From assembly GCA_017632695.1 (NCBI GenBank), contig JAGBQS010000301.1, positions 1 to 53,251 of the forward strand: a DNA stretch of 53,251 nt, read 5' to 3'. Under the pieces are notes generated by a model that saw only the letters and a list, made by a program, of their open reading frames with translations, was not told where the DNA came from and did not search any database. The stretch is from Bacteroidales bacterium. Lineage in GTDB: Bacteria > Bacteroidota > Bacteroidia > Bacteroidales > UBA3663. This document shows, in pieces, positions 40,436-49,035 of this stretch. Made by a program: the position numbers and the translations under genes. Position 1 is the stretch's first letter, and each line of letters begins with the position of its first letter.

Positions 40436-43417
40436 ATGCATGAACGTCAATTTAACCGTATTAACCTTTTGCTTGGCTGGCTGTGTTTCGGCATAGCCTT
40501 GGTAACATATTGGCAGACCGTCGAGCCAAGTATCAGTTTCTGGGATTGTCCGGAATATGTGGCTTGTGCCGCTAAAGGAGAAGTGGGACATCCGCCCGGA
40601 AATACCTTTTTCCTTTTAGCGGGGCGTTTCTTTGCCAATTTTGCCTGCGGAGATACGTCAAGCATTGCCTTGTGGGTAAACCGAATGTCGGCCTTGTTCA
40701 GTGCCGGAACCATATTATTCCTGTTTTGGACCATTACGGCGCTGACGGGCCGGTTGCTCTGGCCTGCAACTCTGGACACCCGGTATCTTCCGATCTCCAA
40801 GGCGATAGTCATATTCGGAAGCGGTTTGGTAGGAGCATTGGTATTGACGTGGTCTGATACGTTCTGGTTCTCAGCCGTTGAGGCCGAAGTATACGGTTTC
40901 TCCTCGTTTATGACAGCGATTACTTTCTGGTTGGTTCTCAGATGGGAGAAACAATCCAGACAGGTGTCTTCCGACCGTTATCTGATTCTTATTTCATACG
41001 TTGTCGGTCTTTCCATCGGCGTACATCTTTTGAACTTGTTGTGTTTGCCGGCCATAGTGCTTGTTTATTGTTTCAGTATGCGCCGGCAGATGAGGCGTAT
41101 GCAGGTGATGGGGGTAGTTCTTCTTTCTTTTCTGCTTATTGCACTCATTCTTTTTGTGCTGATTCCGGGTGTGGTATGGTTGGCTCAAAAGTTCGAGCTG
41201 CTGTTTGTTAATGGTTTTGGATGCAGGTATAATACGGGAGCATTGGTCTGTTTCGTACTGCTTTTTGTGGTTCTGGTCTCAATCCTATGGAGCCTTTATT
41301 CAGGCCATTCCCCCCGATGGGTCAATCGACGTCTGGCATTCAATATAACCGCCATGTTGCTGATGATGCTTGTCGGTTATTCAACCTACGCGCAAGTGCT
41401 GATCCGTTCGTCCGCCTGGCTGCCCATGAACGAGAATGCTCCCGATAATGTGTTTGCATTAGCCCGATACCTGAATCGGGAGCAGTACGGATCGTCGCCG
41501 CTACTGTATGGGCAGACTTTTGCCTCGGAGGTGATATCCGATACCTCGAACGGAAATGGAGCCCCTCTTTACAGGAAGGCAGTCAAGCAGGATGAGAACG
41601 AGCCGGACCGTTATTGGGAGTACGACAGGCAACATTCATACCGCTACGATTATAACATGCTTTTTCCCCGGATGTATAGTGAGATGCCGGAACACGTTCA
41701 GGGTTATAAGAAGTGGAGCGGTTTCAAAGGAAAGCTTGTCCGGGTTCCTGCTGCCAGGGGTGGAACCCGTCAGGTGCGGGTGCCTACCGTTGGCGAGAAT
41801 CTGACATATTTCTTCCGCTATCAGTTGGGATACATGTACTGGCGTTATTTCTTCTGGAATTTCTGTGGCCGGCAGAATGACCTGAAGGGAAATGGCGAGG
41901 CCGATCGAGGTAACTGGATTACAGGAATCTCCCTAATTGACAGTTGGCTGGTGGGTAATCAGAACGACCTGCCTCGTCAGATAGTCGGAAATAAGGGACA
42001 TAATGTCTATTATATGCTTCCGCTATTGCTCGGGTTGCTGGGATTGTGCTGGCAGTGGCATCAGGGATCCGACGGAAGACGGTATTTTCTAGTGGTGCTG
42101 ATGCTGTTTGTTATGACTGGTATTGCCATCGTTGTATATATCAACCAGCCGCCGTTCCAGCCTCGTGAACGCGATTATTCTTTTGTCGGTTCTTTCTATG
42201 CCTTTTCGGTTTGGATCGGAATGGGTGTAGCCGGATTGGTTGCCTTATTGAAAAAAATAGCTGGCAGAAAGATTGGGATAAAATGCCGTATTGCAGCCGC
42301 AGTTGCAAGTGTGTCGGTTTGCATCGGAGTCCCTATACAGATGGTTGGGCAGAATTGGGACGATCACGACCGCTCAGATCGGTATTTGGCGCGTGATTTC
42401 GGACGCAACTATCTGTCGTCTCTTGATCCGGATGGCATCCTTTTCTGTTCCGGTGACAACGAGACCTTTCCGCTTTGGTATGCTATAGAAGTTGAAGGTT
42501 TCCGAACAGATGCCAGAGTCTGCAACCTCTGCTATTTGCAGACAGATTGGTACATCGATCAGATGAAGTCCCCTGCGTACGAGTCGGCTCCATTGCCGAT
42601 TCCTTATGGGAGCGACCGGTATGCGGGTAACCGAATGATTTATTCGGCGTTGAAGACAGATGCTTTGATGCTGCCTGGCGACAGTATCGTTCCAGAAATT
42701 TCCATTCAGTTTGATGGTAAAAAATATTTGCAAAGGCAGGAAATAATCCAACTGGCTATAGTTGACAGCATTGCACGTTCCGGTTGGAAACGGCCGGTGT
42801 ATTTTACCTGTTCGGCCGGAACTGGAGTCTATGGAATGTTTTCTCCGTATTTGCGGACAGTAGGCCTTGCTTATCAGATTGTCGCGTCGGGAGGTGGCAG
42901 TAATTCAATAGATGTCGAAAGGACCTTCGACTGTCTGATGAACCGTTTCCGTTGGGGTAACGCCGATAAGCCGGGAATCTATCTGGATGAGACAGCTCTG
43001 TCAATGTGTTATTGGCATCGGATTGCTTTTAGCCGACTTATTGATGCCTTACTGAATGCCGGCGACAAGGAACGTGCCTTGCTGGCAACTCGCCGTTGTT
43101 TGGAGGTGCTTCCTTCCTATAATATTCCGTACGATTATACGTCTCTTTCCTTGGCCCGTTGCCTGTATGAATGTGATGAGCAGGAAGACGCCGTCCTGAT
43201 TTCAGTCGAGATACTGAAACAAACGGCCGAATACCTGCATTGGGTATTCGGCCTGGATAAAGACCGGTTGCGAACCTGTGAGAGCGAAATCCGACAGCAA
43301 TTACTGCTGATGCAAGGTACGCTGTGCCTGCTCGAAGAACAGCACCAAACCGATTTGCTGAGAAATTATTATACTTTATTCAAACAGTATTACGATGAAT
43401 TCAAAAGAAACCGTTAG
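40436..43417 (+). CDS. DUF2723 family integral membrane glycosyltransferase-like protein
   Basis: 993 residues. The family signature is near the N-terminus: SISFWDCPEYVACAAKGEVGHPPGNTFF, with the acidic Asp/Glu of FWDCPEY in the first external loop as in GT-C enzymes. At least ten hydrophobic helices occupy about 10-330 and 525-625; the C-terminal 350 residues are soluble and may contain TPR-like helices. DUF2723 is related to human TMEM260, a protein O-mannosyltransferase, so lipid-linked-sugar transfer to extracytoplasmic proteins is the best inference; sugar and acceptor are unknown. The DUF3098 gene overlaps its end by 23 bp. Confidence 0.88.
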   Translation: MHERQFNRINLLLGWLCFGIALVTYWQTVEPSISFWDCPEYVACAAKGEVGHPPGNTFFLLAGRFFANFACGDTSSIALWVNRMSALFSAGTILFLFWTITALTGRLLWPATLDTRYLPISKAIVIFGSGLVGALVLTWSDTFWFSAVEAEVYGFSSFMTAITFWLVLRWEKQSRQVSSDRYLILISYVVGLSIGVHLLNLLCLPAIVLVYCFSMRRQMRRMQVMGVVLLSFLLIALILFVLIPGVVWLAQKFELLFVNGFGCRYNTGALVCFVLLFVVLVSILWSLYSGHSPRWVNRRLAFNITAMLLMMLVGYSTYAQVLIRSSAWLPMNENAPDNVFALARYLNREQYGSSPLLYGQTFASEVISDTSNGNGAPLYRKAVKQDENEPDRYWEYDRQHSYRYDYNMLFPRMYSEMPEHVQGYKKWSGFKGKLVRVPAARGGTRQVRVPTVGENLTYFFRYQLGYMYWRYFFWNFCGRQNDLKGNGEADRGNWITGISLIDSWLVGNQNDLPRQIVGNKGHNVYYMLPLLLGLLGLCWQWHQGSDGRRYFLVVLMLFVMTGIAIVVYINQPPFQPRERDYSFVGSFYAFSVWIGMGVAGLVALLKKIAGRKIGIKCRIAAAVASVSVCIGVPIQMVGQNWDDHDRSDRYLARDFGRNYLSSLDPDGILFCSGDNETFPLWYAIEVEGFRTDARVCNLCYLQTDWYIDQMKSPAYESAPLPIPYGSDRYAGNRMIYSALKTDALMLPGDSIVPEISIQFDGKKYLQRQEIIQLAIVDSIARSGWKRPVYFTCSAGTGVYGMFSPYLRTVGLAYQIVASGGGSNSIDVERTFDCLMNRFRWGNADKPGIYLDETALSMCYWHRIAFSRLIDALLNAGDKERALLATRRCLEVLPSYNIPYDYTSLSLARCLYECDEQEDAVLISVEILKQTAEYLHWVFGLDKDRLRTCESEIRQQLLLMQGTLCLLEEQHQTDLLRNYYTLFKQYYDEFKRNR

Positions 43418-43652
43418 TCCTTTTTGTTGGGGACGTGTCAACTTCTTGTTGATGGCATTAGCTCTTGCTTTGGTCGTTTCCGGTTTTGTACTAATGACAG
43501 GCCCATCCTGTTCTCTACAGTCATTTGAGCCGGATGTCTTCAGTCTCCGTAGGAGCGTAGTTGCTCCCACGCTGTGCTTTGTCGGCTATGTGCTAATGAT
43601 TCCAGGCATTCTGTATGTCAGTCCCGCACAATCATCATCTGACCATTCCTGA
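43395..43652 (+). CDS. DUF3098 small membrane protein
   Basis: 85 residues with two membrane helices (about 15-34 and 57-77) joined by a loop reading FEPDVFSLRRSVVAPTLC, the diagnostic DUF3098 segment. The family is restricted to Bacteroidota and has no known function; it is often found near ftsX and uppP, but here it follows DUF2723. The start overlaps the DUF2723 end by 23 bp (translational coupling), and its last 35 bp overlap the convergent GH29 gene, so the Ser-rich tail is encoded opposite the fucosidase C-terminus. Confidence 0.85.
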   Translation: MNSKETVSPFCWGRVNFLLMALALALVVSGFVLMTGPSCSLQSFEPDVFSLRRSVVAPTLCFVGYVLMIPGILYVSPAQSSSDHS

Positions 43653-46600
43653 TGTTGATTCCCTTTCCCGGATGACTGAGGCGCCGGCCTTGCAGATCGA
43701 AGTATTCCTCATTCAATCGGTTCTCCTGGCCGGATGTCAGATTGCTGATTCCTGTAGCAGAGCCTTGACCAAGGTACTCTAAGGTGAAGTGGTCAAATTT
43801 GCAGTCATTGCTTTGGTAGTTCGTCAGTTCCACTCCGAGTGTAAGCTTCCCGTCTGAAATTTCGGTAATGACGCTGGCAGTACTGTTGCTTAACTGGGTC
43901 ATGTCAGCCTTCCCGCTGTTGGCAACAAGCCAAGCGCCCTGATGAATAACGGAACTGCTGGTACGAACCGACAGCCGGTATTTGCCGTTTGGCAGACCCG
44001 ATACCTGCTGCTTCATGCTGCGGTCGGTGAGTTTCCCGGATCCCTGCCATTTGTTGAAGTAACTGCTGCCTACTTTGGCCGGCAGATAGTTGGCGTATTC
44101 GCATTCGAAGGCATCGTCCTGCGAGAGCGTCCAGCCCACAGGCTGCTTGGCGTGAAAATTGTTGTATCGGGTACCTTCTCCGTTGGTGATGACGTACGAA
44201 ATATCCAGGGGATTCTCTTCGGAAGCTTTTTCGAGATTCTCAACTGCTGCCACGTATTTTCCGCGTTCTATGGCATAGAAGTCGTAGTGGCCGATGTTTT
44301 CGCCTTCTGCGTTACCGCTGATTTCATCGGTGCCGTCATACCGGCCCAGAAATCCGCCTCCTTTGTTATTGGTAATGGTCCAGTATCCTTCCGGCAGCGG
44401 GGCGGCCGATACGTATGCACGGTCAGTCCAGCCTTCGCCGTTGTTTTCGGTTCGATAGTTCCAGTTGTTAGGCGTATCGTTCGACTGCATGCATACATCC
44501 GGATTGCCGGCATTAGTGATTACGAGCCACTTGGCCGTGGCTGCTGTGCCGAATAATGCGCCCGAATAGTTGTTGGAGTTGAAGGCATCGAAAGTCCATA
44601 TGGCACTCTTGTTGCCCTCCGGGTAAACATCAGCCTCATACCACATGGTCTGATAGGCAGAACCCTGCTGATTGCCGGTATTGAGCACCAGACCATTGTC
44701 GGTGCCGTTGTCGTAGATGGCAAAGAAATATTGGCTTAAGTCTTCGGGCAATTGGTCGATTTTTTGCCAGCCCTTGGCTTCTGCATGGCGTTCTCCGACT
44801 TCCTTGGGAGCATAGAGTACTACCTGTTCGGCGCGGAACTCCTGTGTGGAGGAACCGTTGAGCAGGTTTACCTGGAAGCCCAGATATACCTCGGTCTCTT
44901 CGGTGAGCCGGAAGTACAGACCCAGCGTTTTCAGATCGTTCGAGCAGTTGTTGAGGCCGTAATAGGCAAGGCTCTGTTCCGGGATGTCGGCCGTGTTGCA
45001 GAGTTCCTTGCTGACAAACATGTAGGCCTGTTCGCTTAAGCTGTAAACTGCGTTGAAGGCAGCTCCGAAGTAATATTTGCCGGCTGGCAGCGTAATCTTG
45101 CGGTAGATGCGGGCATTGCTGAGACTGCCTGCTGTGTTATTGGCAGCATCGTTCCAGACGCCAAGCATCAGGGCTTCATTGCCCGAGTATTTATCCAAGC
45201 CGTGCTTGGTACCATCGTTTCCGTTGGGGATGTTGAAGTTTTCGACGGTCCAGTATTTTGGTGTGCCGAAACGCTGTGTGCCGCCTGCCGAACGGGTGAA
45301 GTTGCTGCCTTCGATGAGATACTGTGCAGTCAGATTCTCTTCGATGACGCCATTGAAAGCACCTCCCTTATTGATGCCGTCGTTCAGAAACGAGCGGTAG
45401 GCAGAGGTGATGTTCTCGCGGGCTGCTTCACAAACATCGTCCGATGAACCTGCTGTTACTTCCTTGGCCTTATTGACGGCATCGAGCAGCTGGGCAAGAC
45501 GGGCAGGACTGAGCTTGCCGGTGTTGTAGTCCTGTACTTCAGATGCAGCCCCGCCGGCGGCAGTTTCAACTTCCTGAATCACGTCCTGCAGCTTTTCGTA
45601 GGCCGAACGGTTATCGGCCTTGAAGGTGATGCGGAATACGGGAGCAATGCTGTTGGGTTTTGTGGACGGAACCTTGACGGTGAGTCCTTTGATGTTATGG
45701 GTGAACTCAATTTCTCCGCCGCCCAGCAGCGTTACGCTTTCCACTTCACCGCTGTAAGAGGTTTCGGCCATCGAGAAAGCCTTGAAGGTGAAGTCACCTG
45801 CAGAAGGCCAGGCCATGATGGTGGCATAGACAACGCCGTCTTTCTGAACATAGCGGACATCCTGAGCTGAATAAGCCTGTCCTTCGTTGAATCCTTGCGC
45901 ATTCATCGGGTTGGCAGCTTCGGCCAGTGGACCTTCACCAAAGGTCTTCCACATGCGTGTACCATAAATACTCTCGCTGTTGATGTCCATCCACGCCTTG
46001 ATGTCGGTCAACACTTTCCTTTCTTTGTCGTCGATGGTGCCGTTGCCCTTCACGGGAATAGAGAGCAGCAGGTTGCCGTTTTTCGAAACGACATCGATAA
46101 GCATACGGATAACGGTAGCTCCGCTCTTGTAACTGTTGCCGTTGTACACGTTTTGGTCGTAGTGCCACTGGCCGATACAGGTGCAGGTCTGCCAATAAGC
46201 CTCCTGCGGACGGTCCGGAATGCCTCGTTCAACATCCCACATCATATATCCTTTCTGTTCGGCGGTAAGCTGTTTGCCGGTTACAACTACCTGCTGCTTG
46301 CCGTCGTGCTCGGCAGCGCTGTGGTTGTAGTAGTGCTGAAGGATATTTTTACCCACCTGATCGTCGCAACCGTAGAAAGGCATGGCGGTATCGTCGAAGT
46401 AGATCATATCAGGATCGTAATCGTTGATCAGTTCCAATACGCGGTTCTGGAACTTCTGCTTGTATTCGGCAGATGGCAGACTGGCTCCGTTGCCCCAGTC
46501 CCATTGGCTGTGGATGGTTCCGCTGCTTTCCCAACCGGTAGAGTGAGAGTGGTTCTGTGCATACAGTTCCTGCGGATCCAGACCATGCCACCAGTATTTA

Positions 46601-47223
46601 TAGGTTTCATCAGCATTTTTGGCCAGTCCGTCCTCTTTGGTCAGATTGCCGTCGAACTTCTGTGACGGTTCCAGCCAGGTCCAGGCATGAGAGGCGTGGA
46701 TGCTGACACCTAACGGCAGCCCTTCGGCTTTGCAGGCTTCAGACCAACCTTTAATCAGGTCTTTTTGCGGACCCACATTAACGGAGTTCCATTCCTGATA
46801 AGGGGAGTTCCAAAGGTCGAAGTTGTCATGGTGGTTGCCCAATGCCATGAAGTAACGTGCACCGACGCTCTTGTAGAGGCTTACCAGTTCCTGCGGATCC
46901 CACTGGTCGGCCTTCCAGGCGTTGCAAAGGTCTTTCAGACCAAAGTTCTTCGGATTGCCGAAGTGGTTGACGTGATAGTTGTACTGTCCGCTTCCTTCGT
47001 AGTACATGAAGCGGGCATACCAGTCGCCGTCTTCGGCCTGACACTGCGGACCCCAATGGGCCCAGATTCCAAACTTGGCATCCTTAAACCATTCCGGACA
47101 TTCCCAGGCACTAAGTGAATCCCATTCGTTGCCGAAGATTCCGGTCTTTACGGTAACGTCGGCGGGCTGTGCATTAGCTGTCAAAGTGATAGCTGCCAGC
47201 AAAAAAGCAATTGTCTTTTTCAT
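43618..47223 (-). CDS. Multidomain GH29 alpha-L-fucosidase with DLxGR C-terminal tail
   Basis: 1201 residues from the ATG at 47223; the -7 box at 47252-47259 excludes the longer frame. After the signal peptide comes a GH29 barrel (about 30-460): WFKDAKFGIWAHWGPQ, NHHDNFDLW, PDMIYFDD with probable nucleophile Asp277, and GNLLLSIPVKGNG. A beta domain follows (about 465-550), then a FIVAR-like helical part (about 555-635), a jelly-roll (about 645-810), a further beta-rich region (about 830-1000) and a carbohydrate-binding-like module (about 1040-1160), ending in YFDLQGRRL. It should release alpha-fucose from host or plant glycans at the cell surface. An AraC regulator diverges from it. Confidence 0.93.
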   Translation of the reverse strand: MKKTIAFLLAAITLTANAQPADVTVKTGIFGNEWDSLSAWECPEWFKDAKFGIWAHWGPQCQAEDGDWYARFMYYEGSGQYNYHVNHFGNPKNFGLKDLCNAWKADQWDPQELVSLYKSVGARYFMALGNHHDNFDLWNSPYQEWNSVNVGPQKDLIKGWSEACKAEGLPLGVSIHASHAWTWLEPSQKFDGNLTKEDGLAKNADETYKYWWHGLDPQELYAQNHSHSTGWESSGTIHSQWDWGNGASLPSAEYKQKFQNRVLELINDYDPDMIYFDDTAMPFYGCDDQVGKNILQHYYNHSAAEHDGKQQVVVTGKQLTAEQKGYMMWDVERGIPDRPQEAYWQTCTCIGQWHYDQNVYNGNSYKSGATVIRMLIDVVSKNGNLLLSIPVKGNGTIDDKERKVLTDIKAWMDINSESIYGTRMWKTFGEGPLAEAANPMNAQGFNEGQAYSAQDVRYVQKDGVVYATIMAWPSAGDFTFKAFSMAETSYSGEVESVTLLGGGEIEFTHNIKGLTVKVPSTKPNSIAPVFRITFKADNRSAYEKLQDVIQEVETAAGGAASEVQDYNTGKLSPARLAQLLDAVNKAKEVTAGSSDDVCEAARENITSAYRSFLNDGINKGGAFNGVIEENLTAQYLIEGSNFTRSAGGTQRFGTPKYWTVENFNIPNGNDGTKHGLDKYSGNEALMLGVWNDAANNTAGSLSNARIYRKITLPAGKYYFGAAFNAVYSLSEQAYMFVSKELCNTADIPEQSLAYYGLNNCSNDLKTLGLYFRLTEETEVYLGFQVNLLNGSSTQEFRAEQVVLYAPKEVGERHAEAKGWQKIDQLPEDLSQYFFAIYDNGTDNGLVLNTGNQQGSAYQTMWYEADVYPEGNKSAIWTFDAFNSNNYSGALFGTAATAKWLVITNAGNPDVCMQSNDTPNNWNYRTENNGEGWTDRAYVSAAPLPEGYWTITNNKGGGFLGRYDGTDEISGNAEGENIGHYDFYAIERGKYVAAVENLEKASEENPLDISYVITNGEGTRYNNFHAKQPVGWTLSQDDAFECEYANYLPAKVGSSYFNKWQGSGKLTDRSMKQQVSGLPNGKYRLSVRTSSSVIHQGAWLVANSGKADMTQLSNSTASVITEISDGKLTLGVELTNYQSNDCKFDHFTLEYLGQGSATGISNLTSGQENRLNEEYFDLQGRRLSHPGKGINIRNGQMMIVRD

Positions 47224-47251
47224 TGTTTCGGTTTGTAATGTTTTCGCGGTG

Positions 47252-47259
47252 CAAAGGTA
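47252..47259 (-). promoter_or_regulatory. -7 box of the GH29 gene
   Basis: Minus-strand TACCTTTG, about 28 nt before the ATG at 47223; it falls inside the longer open frame and so settles the start. No TTTG at -33, consistent with activator control. Confidence 0.65.
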
Positions 47260-47352
47260 TGCATATTTTCTCATCCGATGTGTGAATTAATAATTCAGAA
47301 ATAGCACAAAATTGACATTGCGGTTATTTTGTACTGAAAAAGTAAGGTCATA

Positions 47353-47432
47353 TCCAATATTTTAGCCTCAAAACTTGCAAAATCCGGAGATAATTCTGAA
47401 CTTTGCATCGTAGTTCAGTAGAAAATATTGGA
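47353..47432. promoter_or_regulatory. 11-bp inverted repeat flanking the AraC promoter
   Basis: TCCAATATTTT (47353-47363) and its exact reverse complement (47422-47432), 58 nt apart, sit on either side of the putative araC-type promoter between the divergent fucosidase and regulator genes. They could be operator half-sites of the regulator. Confidence 0.5.
47375..47405 (+). promoter_or_regulatory. Near-consensus promoter of the AraC regulator
   Basis: TTG (47375-47377), 20 nt, GAACTTTG (47398-47405); the first base of the -7 box deviates from consensus. The start codon ATG is at 47455. Confidence 0.55.
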
Positions 47433-47454
47433 CAGATATGTAAACTTTCATACT

Positions 47455-48318
47455 ATGTTACAGATACCCGTTGAGTCGATGAATCTGATGCTGCTCAATG
47501 TCGGACGTGCGCAGCATAATGCCGATTGGAACTGGCAGCATGTCAGTTCACCGTTTGTCCGTATTTTCTATGTTCAGGAAGGCAAAGCTTTTTTGCATCT
47601 GCCCGAACGGAGCGTTCTGTTGCGTCCGGGTTATCTGTATATCATTCCGTCGTATGTGGTCCATTCGTATGAGTGTCATAGCGTGTTTGAACATTACTAT
47701 CTGCACGTCTATGAAGGATTCAAGAACGATATGCCGCTTCAGGATATTTGCGAGATGCCAACGGAGGTGGAAGGCGGTCCTATGGTGCAGCATCTTTTTG
47801 AATATCTTTGTGCCCGGTTGCCGGATGCTCGTCTGCCGCAAAGTAATCCGGACAGTTATGATACGTCGGCGCAGACTTCAGGCTATGTGCAGCGTTATCG
47901 GGATATGAATCTTTGGGAAAAGATGGATCTTCGTGGTGCTATGCTGATGATTATGTCCAATTTCATGCGCGATGCCAAACCTCGGGTTTGGACGTCCGAT
48001 GAGCGGATGAAGCGTGTATTGGAGCATATCCATTCCCACATAGATGATGATGTGGATATTGCAGACCTGTCGAATCTGGCTTGCGTTACCAAATCCTATT
48101 TCATCAGACTGTTCAAGCGGGATTTCGGTGTCTCGCCCGTACAATATATAAATAGGAAGAAGATGGAACGTGCGCAGCTGTTGCTTTTTGCAACCGATAA
48201 AACCGTAAAGGAGGTTGCGTATCTTTTGGGATTCAGCGATGAGAATTATTTTATCCGTCTTTTCCGGAAACTGTGCGACAGTACGCCGCAGGAATACCGG
48301 AAGAGGCTGAGGGTTTAG
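47455..48318 (+). CDS. AraC-family transcriptional regulator with cupin sensor domain
   Basis: 287 residues from the ATG at 47455; a TTG at 47428 would add nine residues but has little support. The N-terminal cupin (about 20-100; FVRIFYVQEGKAFLHLPERSVLLRPGYLYIIPS) is the usual sugar-binding sensor. The C-terminal 100 residues contain two helix-turn-helix motifs: VDIADLSNLACVTKSYFIRLFKRDFGVSP and VKEVAYLLGFSDENYFIRLFRK, ending TPQEYRKR. It probably controls the divergent fucosidase gene, with the inverted repeat 47353-47432 as a candidate site. A tandem repeat array starts 20 nt beyond its stop codon. Confidence 0.92.
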   Translation: MLQIPVESMNLMLLNVGRAQHNADWNWQHVSSPFVRIFYVQEGKAFLHLPERSVLLRPGYLYIIPSYVVHSYECHSVFEHYYLHVYEGFKNDMPLQDICEMPTEVEGGPMVQHLFEYLCARLPDARLPQSNPDSYDTSAQTSGYVQRYRDMNLWEKMDLRGAMLMIMSNFMRDAKPRVWTSDERMKRVLEHIHSHIDDDVDIADLSNLACVTKSYFIRLFKRDFGVSPVQYINRKKMERAQLLLFATDKTVKEVAYLLGFSDENYFIRLFRKLCDSTPQEYRKRLRV

Positions 48319-48337
48319 TAAAGTTGTGCTGAATGAA

Positions 48338-48640
48338 AGCTGTAAACTTTTATGGTAGGTTCCGAAAAGTTCGGAATGAACTAAAAACTTTTATGGTAGG
48401 TTTCGAAAAGTTCAGAACCAACTATAAAACTTTATGGTAGGTTTCGACTTGTGCGAAACGAACTATAAAACTTTATGGTTGATTTCGACTTGTGCGAAAT
48501 GAACTATAAAACTTTATGGTAGGTTTCGACTCGCGCAAAATGAACTATAAAACATTATGGTTGATTTCGACTCGCGCGGAATGAACTATAAAACTTTATG
48601 GTAAGTTTCGACTCGCGCAGAAATAACTGAAAACTTCAAT
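48338..48640. repeat. 41-bp tandem array, seven full units plus a partial one
   Basis: Units start at 48338, 48379, 48420, 48461, 48502, 48543 and 48584, with a fading copy from 48625. The core reads AACTATAAAACTTTATGG, then TTTCGACT. Units 4 and 6 share GGTTGATTTCG while 3, 5 and 7 carry GGTAGGTTTCG or a close variant, an alternating 82-bp order. Since 41 is not a multiple of three, no repeated peptide is encoded. It fills most of the 370-bp gap between the AraC gene and the tRNA genes. Confidence 0.92.
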
Positions 48641-48655
48641 ACCTATAAATACCAA

Positions 48656-48685
48656 AAATCCCCTATAGAAAACTATAAGGGATTT
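48656..48685 (-). terminator. Terminator of the His-Glu-Ser tRNA operon
   Basis: A 13-bp stem with one mismatch (48656-48668 with 48673-48685), a 4-nt loop, followed on the minus strand by a short T-rich stretch. It begins a few bases after tRNA-Ser. Confidence 0.75.
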
Positions 48686-48688
48686 CTG

Positions 48689-48776
48689 CGGAGAGGACGA
48701 GATTCGAACTCGTGGAACCCTAATCAGGTTCGTCGGTTTAGCAAACCGGTGGTTTCAGCCACTCACCCACCTCTCC
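48689..48776 (-). tRNA. tRNA-Ser (anticodon GCT)
   Basis: 88 nt with a long variable arm as expected for serine. The 7-bp acceptor stem GGAGAGG/CCTCTCC is perfect, the anticodon loop contains GCT between matching CGGTT/AACCG arms, and the T-arm has GTTCGAATC. CCA is not encoded. It reads AGC/AGU codons. Confidence 0.95.
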
Positions 48777-48782
48777 TGAAGG

Positions 48783-48857
48783 TGGTAGCGCCTACGAGAC
48801 TCGAACTCGTGTACCCGGCGTGAGAGGCCGGTATCCTAACCGCTAGATGAAAGCGCC
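48783..48857 (-). tRNA. tRNA-Glu (anticodon CTC)
   Basis: 72 nt plus an encoded CCA. Acceptor GGCGCTT pairs with AGGCGCT using G1-U72 and U6-G67 wobbles. The anticodon stem CCGGC/GCCGG encloses loop CTCTCAC, giving anticodon CTC; the T-loop is TTCGAGT. A second glutamate tRNA (TTC) lies at 53152-53223. Confidence 0.94.
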
Positions 48858-48930
48858 ATGTTTGTCAAACTTATATATCCGTCAAGAACCGTCTGACCTG
48901 TTCTTAATTTCTGTGCGATAAAATCGCTTG

Positions 48931-49005
48931 GGTGGCGGGTGGGGCTCGAACCCACGACATTCAGAACCACAATCTGACGCTCTAACCAACTGAACTACAG
49001 CCACC
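48931..49005 (-). tRNA. tRNA-His (anticodon GTG)
   Basis: 75 nt including the extra 5' G(-1), which pairs with C73 as in all bacterial histidine tRNAs. The anticodon arm CAGAT/.TCTG carries GTG; the T-arm is GTGGG-TTCGAGC-CCCAC. In the acceptor stem T6 faces C67, a single mismatch. It is the promoter-proximal gene of the cluster. Confidence 0.93.
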
Positions 49006-49035
49006 ATTTAAGCAATTCGGGCTGAATTGCGGGTG

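Noticed and set aside
48338..48640. CRISPR array
   Set aside because: The 41-bp units are directly adjacent with no unique spacers, and there are no cas genes in the window.
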